From Scleropages formosus (taxonomy: Eukaryota; Chordata; Actinopteri; Osteoglossiformes; Osteoglossidae): a stretch of 64,000 nucleotides of DNA. The DNA lies in assembly GCF_900964775.1 (NCBI RefSeq), contig NC_041825.1, positions 5,988,001 to 6,052,000 on the forward strand, in the 5' to 3' direction. The translations under genes and the position numbers were made by a program. How positions within the stretch are numbered: position 1 is the first letter of the stretch; the number at the start of each line of letters is the position of its first letter. The notes under the pieces are model-generated. The model was not told where the DNA came from. It searched no databases and worked only from the letters and a program-made list of their open reading frames with translations. This document shows, one piece after another, positions 1-12,974 of this stretch.

Positions 1-1850
1 CAGTCCTGAACGGCACCTTGATTTCTTGCCCACGAAATCACAAACAGGAGTGGAGACACAACACAGCCTTGGCGGAGTCTGATGCCCACGTGGAACAGAT
101 TTTCGACACCAAGAATATGGGCACAACTCACATTGTGCTGGTACTGAGAATGAATAGGATGCTTCAGTGGCCCTGGAACCCTATATTCCTACAGAACCTC
201 TTGTGGCAGATGTGGAGTTGCACATTATATGGCTTAGCCACATCCAAAAAACACATGTAAACTGGATTTCTATACTTCCATACCTCCTTAAGTACCAAAG
301 AGAAGAGCTGGTCCACTGATTCATGACCAGGATGACATGCACATTGTTCCCCCTGAATATGAAGCTCAGCTATTAATTGGAGTCTCCTTTTCCTAAACTC
401 TAGCATAAGCATCGGCAAGGAAGCTGAGGAGTGTGATCTTGCTTTAGATGGAACATACCCTCTGGTCTTCTTTCTTAAATATAGGGACCATCACCCCAGT
501 TTGCCAATCCAGAGGTGCCTTACCCACCTTCCCTGCAAAACTGAAGAGTCATATGAGCCATGTTACAGTCACACTGTTCAGTGCTTTTATCATCTCTAGC
601 CAAATCTCATCCACTATGGAGATTTCAAAACACCATAGTAACTTAAGGACCAGTTTTGGGCTTTAATCCATCAGAGAAATCAAATATTGTCTTGTCGTAG
701 GAATGCATGTCTGCCAGGTTGAGGGGTTCCTTCCACCATTTCACATTCTCATCAGAAGTGTTCAGCATTTCCACACTCCTGCTGAACATAGCCAGAACAT
801 GGTCAGAACAGCTTAAGACCACCCAGAACTTTCTCCAAACTCCTGGTACCTATCAGCAAAATGAAGAGATACTTTCAAAAGCATTTACTGGATAGGCTCC
901 ATCTTCATCTTAATGGTTTTCCTCACTACTGGTGTCCACCAGCAGGTCCTATGGTTATCATTGTGGTAGGCACCAATTACCTTCTGAGCAAAGCTTTTAG
1001 CATCCCCATCCACGTCTGAAACCGTGGTCCACTCTTACTGAATTTTCCCAGCCTTGCTCAGGAGAAGTTCTCTCAGAGGTGGGAGTCAAAATTATCTTGC
1101 ACTGAGCTGTCCAGTAATAATTTCCAGAAAACCTTCACAGAACATTTTGGTCTCCCCGGGTTATCTGGTCAGCACCCTTTATGTTGAATCCATCTCACTA
1201 CCAAGTGGTGGTCAGTTGGTAGCTTCTGCCCCTTGCTCTACCCAAGTGTCCAGAACATTTGGCCTGAAGGTGGAAGACAGAATCACAAAGTCGATCATCA
1301 ACGTGTAGTCCAAGGTCCTACTTGTTCAGATTACACTTATCAGCCTCCTTGTGCCGAAACAAAGTTATGGACAATCCCTGTCTCACACAGAACTCCACTA
1401 ACAGTTCACCACTCTGGTTCAGATGGGGCAACGCTCTTCCTCCAAACCATGCCATTACAGGCATTTCCATCATTATCAACGTGAATGCTGAAGTCCTGCA
1501 GCAGGACAACAGTCGGCTTCTCTAGTATCATCGTCCACCTTCTCCAAGAAGACTGAATACTCTGAACAGCCGTTTTCTCTTCACAAATTGTAGCCTCATA
1601 GAGGCAACCTTCTTTTCCACCGGGAAGATCTCCAACTGCGCAGCCCACAGCTGGGGTTTGTGACTATCCTCACACCCTGCCAGGGAGAGACCAACCCCGA
1701 TCAGGAACTTTTGGGGTTGAGGTGAGACCAACTATAAATATTTTGCACTTTTCCACCTCCAGCACCATCTCATGCTCCTTCTCCAGCAGAGGCGTGACAT
1801 TCCACATTCCCTGAGCTAGTTTTCATTGCCCGGGTCCACTCCGTCTAGGT
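1..1850 (-). mobile_element. Decayed non-LTR retrotransposon (LINE), endonuclease and reverse transcriptase pieces
   Basis: Read on the minus strand, the stretch at about 1320-1650 resembles an AP-endonuclease domain. A block reading VVLLQDFSIHVDNDGNACNG corresponds to the usual 'LLGDFNAHVGNDG' motif, followed by LSITLFRHKEADKC, which corresponds to the usual 'LSITNTMFEHK' block. Toward position 1 come fragments resembling the reverse transcriptase palm, including DWQTGVMVPIFKKEDQR and a block near 164-418 with CHPGHESVDQLF and PVYMCFLDVAKPYN. The order EN then RT is that of a LINE running right to left. Frames are interrupted by many stops and shifts, so it is inactive. The left end lies outside the window. 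The clade is not certain; this resembles the RTE/Rex3-type elements common in fish. Confidence 0.7.
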
Positions 1851-1878
1851 CCATGCCGGTCATGCCTGGCATCGCACC

Positions 1879-2250
1879 CGTCACGCCCTCCACCTCAGCG
1901 CAATGAGGCGCACCTGCAGTACATCAGAGGATGAACATATAAAAGGAAAGCGCGGCGCAAACACAATCGCGGAACCTTGTTCAGCCTCTCCTCTCACTCG
2001 CGCTTCTTGTTACCGATCTCCTGACTTCCCTGTTTCCTCGTCCTGCTCCTCGTGTACAACTTCCTGGATAACCACGACCTTTTGCCTGTGTTCTGGATTA
2101 CGATTCTCGGATTGTCCCTTCGGATTTCGTTCGCGCATCGGTGACCATTTGCCTGTTCACTCGACATGTCTTCTGGATCGCCCTTTGTGAAACCTTCCTG
2201 TGCTCCGCACTTGGGTCCGGCGCCCCCGCTCCCGGAGGATGCCGTGACAG
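1879..2250 (+). mobile_element. Possible solo LTR, LTR-retrotransposon fossil
   Basis: A GC-rich block about 370 bp long begins near a gtcacg motif and ends near ccgtgaca. It contains a TATA-like atataaaagg at about 1937 and a cytosine-rich leader. This composition is typical of long terminal repeats of fish gypsy-type elements. No internal coding region or second repeat is seen beside it, so it would be a solo LTR. The family assignment is tentative, and a 5' leader of another repeat class is an alternative. Confidence 0.4.
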
Positions 2251-2350
2251 CACCTCACCCCCACCCTTCACCTTGTAGGTTTTGAACCCACAACATAATA
2301 TTTGCTTTGAGATACAGCACCCTCTGATTAGCAGGTTAATAATCATAACA

Positions 2351-3745
2351 TTTCTTATAATTTAATGAGTTTATATGAAAGTTCAAAGCTCATGCATGAG
2401 TGTGCGTGTGCGGGAGACGGCAGTGTGGCATCCTAATGACATCCTTACCTGCGGAAACAATTTTAGCTGCAGTGTTGCAGAGCTCACCAGCAGATATAAT
2501 TTTATGGTATGTCCTTCTTGTTAGTAACAGTGTTGGATTTATTTATTTTTTTTGACTGATGAGAAATGAATAAACATATTGCGTGTAGGAGTGTCAGTTC
2601 TGAACATGTGTTGTCTCATTATTAAGTCAGTGAAAATATTTTATCAATATTTATACTGTATATTGAGACACACTGGATGGTTCTTTGAAACTGTAAAAGC
2701 TGCAATATCTGTTTATATTTCTTTATTGCTTGCTTGTTTGGTGCTGTTCAGTCCATAGCTGATTCACACCTGTTGGGATCTGCATGAGCACTTAGGTAGA
2801 GCATCAAAGTCAGCTTCAGTGAAGTCAGTGGCTTTATCATATACAGCGAGCCCCCTCTTCCTTTACGGTTCTGTGAACTGTCCTCCTCCTCGACAAGCTT
2901 ATCATTTATTTGTGGGCATTATTATAAATTTATGAGCGCTGCCTTTCCTTGGGCCTATTACACATTTCAGGGAGGTTGTTTAATAGGTCCTTTCTTTATT
3001 GGTTTTCTCGGATCTTTAATCTTGCATGCTGCTTACTTCACTACTTTCCCAGAAAAAAAAAAAAATGTTTACGTGCCACACCAGGCTTGATGATTGCAAC
3101 AATTCTTCAAGTGCGGAATGAAAGTATTGTGACATCAAGTGCATTCTGTGTGCCGGGAACTGGAACTACCCATCGTTTTTAAAGAGAGCTACACTTGTGA
3201 CGTTGGGTAGCCTTCACACACCGTTAAGACATCGCTTCCCCAAATAAGTCAGCGGGGCTGCAATGCAACGGGCGGAATGAAGTCTTGATGGGTCTGTTCC
3301 TCTTCTGTGGTCTTCTTGGCACTGTACTTCCATCAGTTATGCTTGCACTCAGATCCCTGTGGACCCCAGGGGACCCTGCTCAAGGGAAGGCACAGTGCTC
3401 CGGTCACTTTTTGGTGTGTCCTGACCCAACTTGGCATGTATGTTGTAGAACTGGGCTGGGATGCGATGTCCATACAAGCTGCTCCGGATGATCCTGGCCC
3501 TCGTTTGCAGTAAGTCCAACAATCCGTCTTCATTTCAACATTTGTGAGGTGCAGCGCGATTAGTACAGACTTTGAGGTTGTGATGAGCACTTGAGCAAGG
3601 CCTAGTAAAGAAAGTGTCTCTAAGTCTGTAAATGAGTCACGCTGACACTAAAGTTAATGTCACAACAATCTCCAAGTAAAGGGTTTTATTGAGAGCGAAG
3701 AAGTTTTTCTACCCTCTGTCCTTTGCCGTACTCTCACCCTTGCAG
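2351..3745 (+). other. Presumed intron of RHBDL1, no coding exon seen
   Basis: This AT-rich stretch leads to the acceptor (tctcacccttgcag) of the RHBDL1 terminal exon. I found no upstream rhomboid exon, for example the segment carrying the catalytic serine. The preceding exons are therefore expected left of the window. An A tract lies near 3052-3065. Confidence 0.5.
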
Positions 3746-4017
3746 TGAGCTCAGAGGTGGGCCGTGCCGTGTGGCTCCGCTTCTCCCCACCTCTGCCCTC
3801 ATCCGGCCCACAACCGAGCTTCATGGCCCACCTTTCCGGGGCCGTGGTGGGCATCAGCATGGGTCTGCTCATCTTGCGAAGCTACGAGGAGAGCTTGCAG
3901 CAGCAGTGCTCCTGGTGGGTCATCATCTTCTCCTTTGTCACCTTTCTCCTCTTCGCCATCTTCTGGAACATCTTCGCCTACGAACTGCTTGGAGTGCAGA
4001 TACCACCGCCACCGTGA
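3746..4017 (+). CDS. RHBDL1: Rhomboid-related protein 1, C-terminal coding exon only
   Basis: Rhomboid-like 1 is a Golgi/plasma-membrane intramembrane serine protease. Only the last coding exon is in the window. The acceptor tgcag ends at 3745, and the first two bases complete a split codon, probably the Met of [13 protein letters not shown]. The exon reads on through [13 protein letters not shown] and [11 protein letters not shown]. The histidine in AHLSG is in the position of the catalytic His of rhomboids, in the helix with the AHxxGxxxG motif. The helices of [13 protein letters not shown] and [18 protein letters not shown] follow, and the protein ends [16 protein letters not shown] before TGA at 4015-4017. 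The [18 protein letters not shown] block and the PPPP terminus are as I recall for RHBDL1; RHBDL3 ends differently (LDLKLPPPP). The gene is partial because the window starts inside it, not because it is damaged. Confidence 0.9.
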
Positions 4018-7000
4018 GGGCGGTGCCACTGTCCTGTGCTCCCACCAGTACGGTCTACAGCTAACCTCATGCTCTTCTCCACCTCAACTGGTCAGATGCA
4101 AACACACCCTGAAAACACGGATGGATAATTCCGGAACTGGTTCTTAAAGGAAAAAAAAGAAAAAAGCAGAACAGTACTTTCAGAAGCATAGCAGTTTGTT
4201 TTCAACGCCATCAGATTTTTAGAAAAACTGTACCTTGTACAGGAACATGTATCAGCTAGAGTTTCTCAAACCCCTATCAACAAAGCCACATAAAAATCCC
4301 TTCTGTCTCCACTGTGGTAGCCTCATTACTCTCATGCTGATTGTAACTTTAAAAGAGTAAATTTGGAGAACTCTGCACAAAGCAGTATTTCTGCAGTTTT
4401 AAAAGGTCTGCTAATTCAAAAAAAAAAAAAAAAAAAAAAAAACTGAGAGGGGGAGCCATCAAGGTTTTTAGTATGTAGTACGTTTCAGTGTTTAATATAT
4501 TTGCACTGTCTTGGCATTCTGGTTTTTTGGATTTAACCAGAACCAGTAACTCACTGTGTAGATTAATAATCAGAGGAAATGATTATATATTCAGAGGTGT
4601 TGACAACAGTTAATGGAGGCAGCTGGTGTGGAAAAGGGAAAACTAGATTGTAGTTGGCAGTAGGAGCCGCACAACGGTGTGCTGCCGGTAGTGTGGCCGT
4701 CGTCCTCCAGGAGGTTTCAGCCGGCCTCTCGTTGCCCTAACATTACGCCGCGCTAACTAGTGCTCCTCATTGTCTGTCTCCAGTTTTACCCCATTAATGG
4801 TGTAAACACCACTTCTTGCTTTCATCATATCAGCCTGATTGCTTATATCAAACGGGCTAAATGCGAGTGACTGTTGCGTTCGCCTGCTGAGCCACAGACC
4901 GACAGGCCAGGGTGCGTTGACATGCCACCTACAGTCATGAGCCCTCCATCTCCGCGTGGGGCAACGGAGGCTGTCAGTGCCCGAAAAATACCTCAGTGTC
5001 CTAAAGACTGTTTTGTATAGGAATGTACCTAAATTTGTTTCAGTCATTTATCCTGGTCTGCTCATTCTTTCATTCTCTATAATTCATCTTCATCACTTGG
5101 TCAGCACCCTGTTATTTTTCCTTTGTTGGGAAAATGCCGTTCAAAATGTTTCAAATGGTGCAAAATAATTGCTATGATTGTTGTTATTACTCCTGCGATT
5201 TTCTTAGTAAACAGTTGGTGAAAAAAGAAAACCCCAGATAAATAACTGTCAAATACATCATAGTCTATAGATCATTCTCTCTTATTTTTTTCGCAAAATA
5301 AGCCATATACGCTGAAAGTACCTAATCAGCATGGACCATTTCTGGAGAACTTTGTAGCAACTTGGAAAGACAAAAGAAATTCTAAACTGCATTTCAGTAA
5401 ACAGAAACTGAAAAATACAAATGCCTGTCTGTACGTGCTGGTACACATTGTCTTTCGGGTTACAAACTATCCGTATAGCTTTGCCCTTTTTCTGACATGC
5501 CCCCGCTGCTGTGTGTAGTAGAACAGACCCTGATGAATATTTATGTCTGTGAGCAGCCATGTTAATTATACTGCAGTGATTTCCATCCATTGTTGCTTCG
5601 GCTTTTGGTCTCAAGGCTCTTATTACCATGCCAGAAGATTTGTGTGTCTCGCAAAAAATAACTAGATCTTGGCAAATTAAGACCAGACCAGGTACGAGGA
5701 AGCAGCGCTGGCCAAGAGTGCATTTGGTAATATGTCACGCTAAAGAGTCCTTTCGCTTTAAGTTTTTAAATTGAATATTTATAGCTGGCGGATATTGAAT
5801 CACCACCGACGTTTCATCTATTTAACATCTCATTGACTTATGTTGCAAAGCAAGATTGGCCCTCATCTTTGGCCTGAAACATTTGCGTGTATGTGAGTTC
5901 TTAGTGTAGGGTTAGAAAAGGGCTTTTCGTGTATGGTCGGTGTTAGCGGGCTGCCCACAGCATGGTGGGACAGTTGCGAGGTTGGTGACCGTGGCTCTTG
6001 CGGCACACGTCCCTCACTGCCCCATTTGTTACAGTAGGGGAGAGCAGGAGCTCTTCAACAGCAACATAACCAGGGCTTAGCAAGTACAGGGAGTGTGGAG
6101 CCATCTACGTAGAACATGATCTCTCACTGTGTCGTGACTTTTTGCGATGAAGACTGATCAACACACCATGCACGTTGGCACTTACTAGGACTCAAGAGCC
6201 CAAAGGTTCAAAATAGCGACCTGCAAACAGTCACCGACGATACTGTAACCTGAGAGGTCAAGAGTTTCAGTGGAGAAATTCAAAGAACATTACAGTGAAA
6301 ATAGTCTTAGCAGAACATGTGTGACCATGTGGGGACAAGCATTAAATGTATGCTTCTGCAGTTTATATTCATAAATGCTTTCAGTTAGGTCATTGGAAGC
6401 TGAAAGAAGACGCATGGCAAAATTTTTCATTTCTTCATAATCCAAAGTAGTAGTGAATAAAGTCTGAAAAAAAATCATTGGATAAAATTAAATGAAGGAC
6501 TAACCAGTGTTTAGGGAGGACTTGACACGTGTGAACTCAAGTAAATGGCGAGGCGCCTATTACGTCCTACCTTCTTACTGCTCATTTACATGATGTGATG
6601 AACAAGGTCAGTCTCTGACGGTCCACAGAGAGTCAGTAGAGCCTGTGAGAGGTGCTGCATTCTACTGCCTAGCTGCCTCTTGCTTTTCACCCTTCGCCGT
6701 TTCAGGATTTTTCCACTCGGAGAGGATGACTCCATAAGAACCAAGGTAAGAACAGCAAGTTAACCATACATTCTGTACTGCGGGAACAGAGAAACTATGT
6801 GAACTTATAACCATCGTAGTCATTTTTTTACACTTACTCAGCAGGGTATCTGTGTGGGACTGATTATCTTGACTGTTGAACGTGCATCATGGGAGCGACG
6901 GCTCCATAGCGACAGGCTGAGCCGAGTCCCGCATGTGGTGTTGTTTCATGTAATGTAAATACAAAAAGATCAAAATACCTTCCTCCCTCGCCTTAGACTG

Positions 7001-8530
7001 TACCGTGGTAGAGAAAACAGAAACGACAGAAAACAAGGGTTTTTGTTCCTCTGTGTTTCATTGCATGAGAAAGTATTAAAAAAAAACAGCAGCTATTGTA
7101 ACTGAATATTGATAAGTGTGTGGGTTACCTGGCAGAAATGAGGAAAGCAGTTGTGTTGTATGGGTACTGTGAGAAAACTGCAGAGTCTCCCACCAGTGGC
7201 TGTTCCCTAACCACACAGTTCCTCATAGTAAAACATTCCTAACTGGTGTTCCTTCCAGTCCCAGTTGTGAACGCCATAGAAGTCGTGAAATCAGAGCAGA
7301 AGTGGTGAAATACTGCAGACAAAAATGTTATTGATGCTAAGCTGGAAAGGGGCAGTTGGTTTGGCCTATATAGGTAAGAGTCCACATCGCCACCCTCGAG
7401 GTATACAGGCAAACCTGATATTAATTTGGAAATGAGCATGATGGCTGGAAAAAATGGCGTAACTACAGAGCACACAGGGTTAAGACCACCTGCCTGACTC
7501 TTCTTATAAGTCAAATTTCTTGTGACAAATCAGATAAATTGGCTTGATTTTAACAGCCATCCACATACAGAATCCAGCTTCTTTTGTGTTTCTTTTTTCC
7601 TTTCATTACTTGACATTATTTTCGACAGAGGAAGTATTTGTGGCAGCCTTTTTTGTTTTTGAAAACTGGTATCAGTATTTCACTTCAATTTAATCACCTT
7701 GTGCAGAGTTGTAACTCTTTGATGTAATTACTACTGTAATTTGGTGTTAGTTGTCATTTTCATGTTCTTGACAGCCTTTTGACTCAAGTCTTATGGAAGT
7801 GTTACCTCAATGTTGAACCTCTGTCCTTTAATTCATTTACAGAATTGTACACATTGACTGTGAGAAATACTCTATGTCCGTTGAAGATGCTTAGGTTTGG
7901 TTCCTTGCTGAAGACCGGCTTTTTCTTTCTCTTTGTTTGACTTCCTGCCGTTGGGTTTGACACCTTTACCTCGACATACAGAATCCGTACCATCAGTCAA
8001 AACTCACAAGCAAACCAGCACTCAAATATATCTGTCTTTAAACACTAAAACTCTCCCATTTTGACTAGTTAAAGGCAAACAAGGAAAGTCTGCTTGAGAA
8101 ATGCATTATGATGGCCTGTCCTCAGTTGACGCTTTGAGGGTGAGGCCAGGGAGCACGTTGGCCCAAAACATACAAAAGCGCTGCTACAGTAGTTTTCACA
8201 TTCCTCTTTCTGTAATCAGTTTGGTGCCAAGACAAGGACAAGGAGGAACATATCTAAAAATCCAGACCAGAGGTTGTACCAACCCACCGTTTACAATATT
8301 GTGCTATGGAGAAAGAAAAAAGTTATTTTTTCTGGCTCAGAAACTACTGAAAATGTAAATATAAATAGTTTATATTATATTCTACAATTATTATTTAATG
8401 GCGTATTGTACTTTATAAATGTTCTTAACTGAACGATTTTATATTGTATATAATTTTTGTTTTCTTTTGTACTGTTTGTTGTTCTTGCTTTCATTTCAGA
8501 AACAATACAAATAAAGATCTGAAACATGAA
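4018..8530 (+). other. Probable RHBDL1 3' untranslated region and intergenic DNA
   Basis: No convincing coding exon occurs on either strand here. The stretch is AT-rich with a long A run at about 4419-4442. It could be a long 3' UTR ending near the AATAAA at 8510-8515, but a shorter UTR with intergenic DNA is equally possible. Confidence 0.4.
8510..8515 (+). terminator. Candidate poly(A) signal (AATAAA) for RHBDL1
   Basis: AATAAA is preceded by a long T-rich segment at about 8440-8500. It is the only well-placed plus-strand signal noted before the convergent minus-strand gene begins at 9181. Its use is inferred. Confidence 0.35.
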
Positions 8531-9180
8531 GAACTCCTGGTTTTCCCTGCAGCTCTGCACTAACCAAGAGCCTTGTATCTCACTTTACTTCAAATTCGGG
8601 GATCAAGTTTTCCACACTCTTAACACTGACTAGAGCCATCCACATAGGAGCTTTATATGTGCAGCTTGAGAGACTATGTTCCCAACACAGGGGGTCCCAT
8701 TTGGATCTATTCCTACAAGCAACTGAGCCTCAGACTCCAGCTGGTACAGAAGCACAGGCTGCCTGAGGTTGTTACGGATGTCCCGCTGCAGGCTGAGCTG
8801 GAGCCACGTCAAGCTCCAGGAATAGCACCTTCTTTTCTCACTGCATCCAGGAACATCCAGGAAAATTTTGTTGCCTCATGTGTAGTGCAATCTACCTCCA
8901 TCTCTAGTAGAGTGTGTCTATTTCCTGGGCCACTACAGAACCAAGGAGCCTGTAGCAGTGATGAGGACCAACTACTCAGAAAAACCAAAGTGCTTTACCT
9001 CCCGAAGGAAACATAAATCATTTGACAAGTACAAAAAGTCTCACATAAAAAGTATACAATAAGGACATGCACACAACTACCTGGATTAACTTTAGTGTAA
9101 GTTGTGATTTACTCCCATTTGCTCCTAATATAAATGCACAATGTAGAAAAAATGGAAAAAAAAAAATCTTGCAGAACAGT

Positions 9181-12067
9181 CTACTTGGTTTTCTGTCTTT
9201 TGGCTGGTTTCTGGCTTTTCTCCAACCCCTCTTCAGAGCATTCCGCTTCTTTGAGGTCCTGGAGCAGAGACGGCTGCAGCTGACTGGCCACAGCCCAGGC
9301 CCACAGACAGAGCTCCACCCTGTGGGGCGTCCAGTCCTGCTCACAGTCCACTGAGAGGGTGAAGGGACAGCAAGTCCACCATCAACACTGCACATGGCTT
9401 CAATCATTTGCTCATCTACTTGGGTACTCAAGGTAAATTACCCTCAACAAAAGAAGAATAATCCATTTCAGGACATAAGTGAGCTACTCCAAGATCTTTA
9501 TTCTGTGAAATGCACTCACCTTTGTTGAGTGTGTTAGTGCACTCCACCACACTCTGTAGGTAAAGAGAATAGTGCTTGGCAGTGTATTGGATGGGCTTCA
9601 GACCAGGAATGGTCTCCATCGCTTCATCAGCCATAAACGCAGCCAGTTCTGGGGCTCCAGCAGTGAGAACCGCTACAGTGAGAGAGAGGAACACGAAGGG
9701 CTGAAAATCAAAGAGGCAAAAAGCACTCCCACCAGAAATTCACACTGTAAATCCTATTAAATGCAGTTAGTCAGAAACTCTACTGCTATAAATGTTTTTA
9801 GTTTAGCCTAAATGCTGCTAGCCACCTACAATTTATTAAATTTTAATTTTATGCTGTCTCTGGGATATGATGATTTCACTTGAGTGCGAGATGCATTTCA
9901 GTAGTTCCTCAATAATGCATGTTCCTTACTCACCTGAAGCAGTGGCTGGCCCCACGGCTTTTAGAGAGCTGAGCTCTAAGATCGCGGCCTGAACATCAGG
10001 GAGGAAACTGAAGGCTCTTTTGGTGCACTTTTCCACCGTCTCGCTTGGATTAGTAGCTACCAGCTGCTGCAGCCGAGGCCGAAATTTTCCCCTCTGGGTC
10101 CAGAATCAAGGGCAAAAACTTTTTCCACCATGATGTAGAACAATCTCAGTCAATCATAAATGAGTCAACCACAGAGACACCTCCTGCCAGGTAATAATCA
10201 CTGTCTGAAGAGCTGCTCGTAACTGTGAATGACTTTGAGGTATATATCAACAAAACTCTTTATTTGAAAATGAAAACATCAGTAAATGTTGATATAAAAT
10301 ATGAGATTCTGTTTCAAAACAAACTCAATTTATCCTGTGAACTACTTTTATGGGGAGTCTTCCTAGCTTAGATTCAAACTGATCCTTCAGTTGTACAATG
10401 AAATCAGGCTAAAAGTGGTTACTAAAAGGTATATGTTCCAAATCCCATTAGAGCAAGTCACATCCTCAAAAGGACACTGTAGTAAAAGCACGGTATCTGG
10501 CTGCAACCACTCTCCCCTCCAGCTCTTTTGGACACTCACTGTAAGCTTCCACTCCATCACTTTAACAAGTTCTGAGTGTGTGACAAAACGCTCAGCCCGG
10601 CTAGCTATGGCCATAGGTAGCTCCTCCTGATACCTATGCAAAGACAAAATTAGATATGGGGACCATCCACAAACTCACGGAGCGGCTAAATCCAGTGCAC
10701 CTACATGCATTGTGTTTTAGTGCATGCTGCATTGCATAAAACCATAATCAGAGCCGAATGGATATAAGACATTCCGGTGTCTTTGAGCAACGTGTCCCTT
10801 CCAAACAATATTTAAACATGGAATTAAAACCATTTCTTCAGAGATTATCATTATTGAATTATCATTCATTATAACAAATAACTTGTACAATAGTACTGTG
10901 ATGTCAGTGTAAATCACCCACAGATATTTGACCTTTACAGAGATTAACATTAGGAGTGATGTAGCATATAATAACAAATAACTAACCATCAGTTAGATTT
11001 AACTGCAGCGGGCATGCATCTACAGAACCGTCCATTACTGACAATGCCACAAAGATGACTAATTGTCTTACCATTTATCCAGTGTTAAAAGCTTTCCCGC
11101 CTTCCCATCCTTGCTCAGCCTCGACTTGAGTTCCACCACCTCCCAGTATTTGGCATAGACACATCTCCATGTCGCTGGATCCTCGCAGACAAACAACGAA
11201 CGGTTGAGACACATGGCGAGGAGGAGCTGTTGTAGCGCAGGGCTGTAAAGAACACCAACAAAACTCAACATTTAACAAATTTACAGTGCAGAAATGAGTG
11301 GCTTAGACAAATACTTAAATATTTGTCACCATCATCATGTTTTCCCCTGTTTTTGGTCTTGCCACTGCTTGATTTTACTTTCTGATCTAAACTTGGCTTA
11401 CTTTAGAACACTAGTTTGTTATGTTAATGATGAAGTACTGTACTATACTTTAAGTATTACTGTCTTGCTTAAAAAAAATGTGTACTTTCCACCACTTCTA
11501 CGTTTCCACACTTTTCATAGAAAGGGCGGAAAGTTAGCATAAGTATGTCGTTCATCTTAAAAATATAGTAACCATACTGTCAATTCGTAGAAACTTTTGA
11601 CTTTTTTAAAGATTATGAACAAAACAGATTTTATTTTAGCACAGCTATTCAATTTTTGTGGACTACACAGAAATGCAATAAAATTGTATCGAAAATGTTT
11701 TTTTCCTTCCTGTCCAAACGGGTTATTATTACTCTGCTGTGTTACATCGGTGAATATCGTTGCATATGCCATGGTGAAAGAAACAAACTAACTCATAATC
11801 ACACATCTGCAGCTGTCTCTTTCTCCTAATGTAATGCACAAATTCTATTTTCTCTGACATGAATCATGTATTAACTTAAATGAGTCTCGAAGGGTCTGCT
11901 TAAGTTGTGACAGAGGACCGACACCATGAATAAACTAAAGCAAAAATCCTAATTATAAATAACATTAGATTCTTGAATAAATATCGTTTCATTTAAATTA
12001 CATTATGATAATTAAATGATCACACTATAACATGTAAACATTTATATATTGCTCACTGTTACCGCAT
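9181..12067 (-). CDS. Conserved protein of unknown function, about 250 aa, helix-hairpin-helix-like segment
   Basis: Coding exons on the minus strand are 12063-12067 (tentative, ATGCG), 11072-11242, 10540-10633, 9934-10093, 9520-9672 and 9181-9350. All junctions are GT-AG and the phases agree, giving 753 nt including the stop. The protein begins MR-PALQQLLLAMCL and continues through ATWRCVYAKYWEVVELKSRL, DKW-YQEELPMAIASRAERF, HSELVKVMEWKLT and GKFRPRLQQLVATNPSETV. A segment LSSLKAVGPATASAVLTAG looks like a helix-hairpin-helix DNA-binding or DNA-glycosylase-like turn, although no catalytic residue can be identified. The C terminus is basic (SEEGLEKSQKPAKRQKTK). Exon conservation features and clean phases argue for a real gene. 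I recall similar uncharacterised fish proteins but no accepted name. The first exon is the weakest part of the model. It diverges from WDR24 across a shared promoter. Confidence 0.75.
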
Positions 12068-12533
12068 ATGGACTACAGCTCCGCCCACGTCCGTTGTAAG
12101 ATTTTACTTCCGCTTTCCGGAGGAACACGTCACTGTCAGACGGTTGGTGTGCCGCGACGTTGTTCCAGTCGCCTCAGTAAATAACGGTGCCGTGTTAGGT
12201 ACTTTGCGCTGGCCACGCGGGCGGAGTCTCGCGGCCCTTAACCGACGGGAGCGCGCGCGATCCGGCAGCAATGTCAGCGGCTTTGCGCGGCTCGCGAGCC
12301 CGTCTGTTATTGAGCCTTGAGTTGGATGTGTGATCGTTCGTTGACCGAGTTAGCGGCTACACGGGGTCGTTTCGTCGAAGTAGAAAAAACTTATTCGCGT
12401 GTCTGGCTGGCTGGTGGTCGTGTTTAGTAAACTGTCGAGTTGTGAGACCCAAAGACTCGCACCTCCCCGACACACAGTCCGTCATGCTAAGGCGTAAGAA
12501 TCACCTGAGGCTGAGGCGATTTCGAGGCACGAG
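12068..12533. promoter_or_regulatory. CpG-rich bidirectional promoter and WDR24 untranslated first exon
   Basis: CpG density rises sharply here against AT-rich flanks. The minus-strand gene starts at 12067 on one side. On the plus strand, sequence up to 12533 ends in a good donor (gcacgag followed by gtaagg), consistent with an untranslated first exon of WDR24. No TATA box is evident, as expected for a housekeeping CpG-island promoter. Confidence 0.6.
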
Positions 12534-12974
12534 GTAAGGAGTTAGTTACACCTGCTTTTTATTTGTGTTTCAGTTCCCAGCTAAACGGAACAATCGCCTC
12601 AGCCCGGCACGCGTAGAGCTCGCGCAGCTCGCGCAGCGCCGCGTGACTCGTCCCACTCGCCTCGGCATCACTGATGATCGCTCTGCACACCGGCGTTTTC
12701 AGCCCTAGCTAAGGCTTAGTTACTTCATACTTGCGCCTACTTGGGGCGACACTGACCGAGTTTCTTCTTCTGTCTTTTCCCACCTAGACTAAGACTAAGT
12801 TTGACAGAATTGCAGTGGACGTCAAACCCTTTGCTCTGACCACATCTCTGCGCTCTTTTTCCTCCGCAGTTTCAGTTGAGCAGAGCAGGGATTGGGGTCG
12901 GTCACGTGACCCGGGTGGTTTGGCGGGAGCCGTGAGCAGCTCTCAACACTTCTAGTGAGTCGAGCTTATAGACG

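Noticed and set aside
3285-3590. Possible additional RHBDL1 exon
   Set aside because: Translations contain no rhomboid motif such as GxSG or transmembrane pattern, and the splice phase does not fit the exon at 3746.
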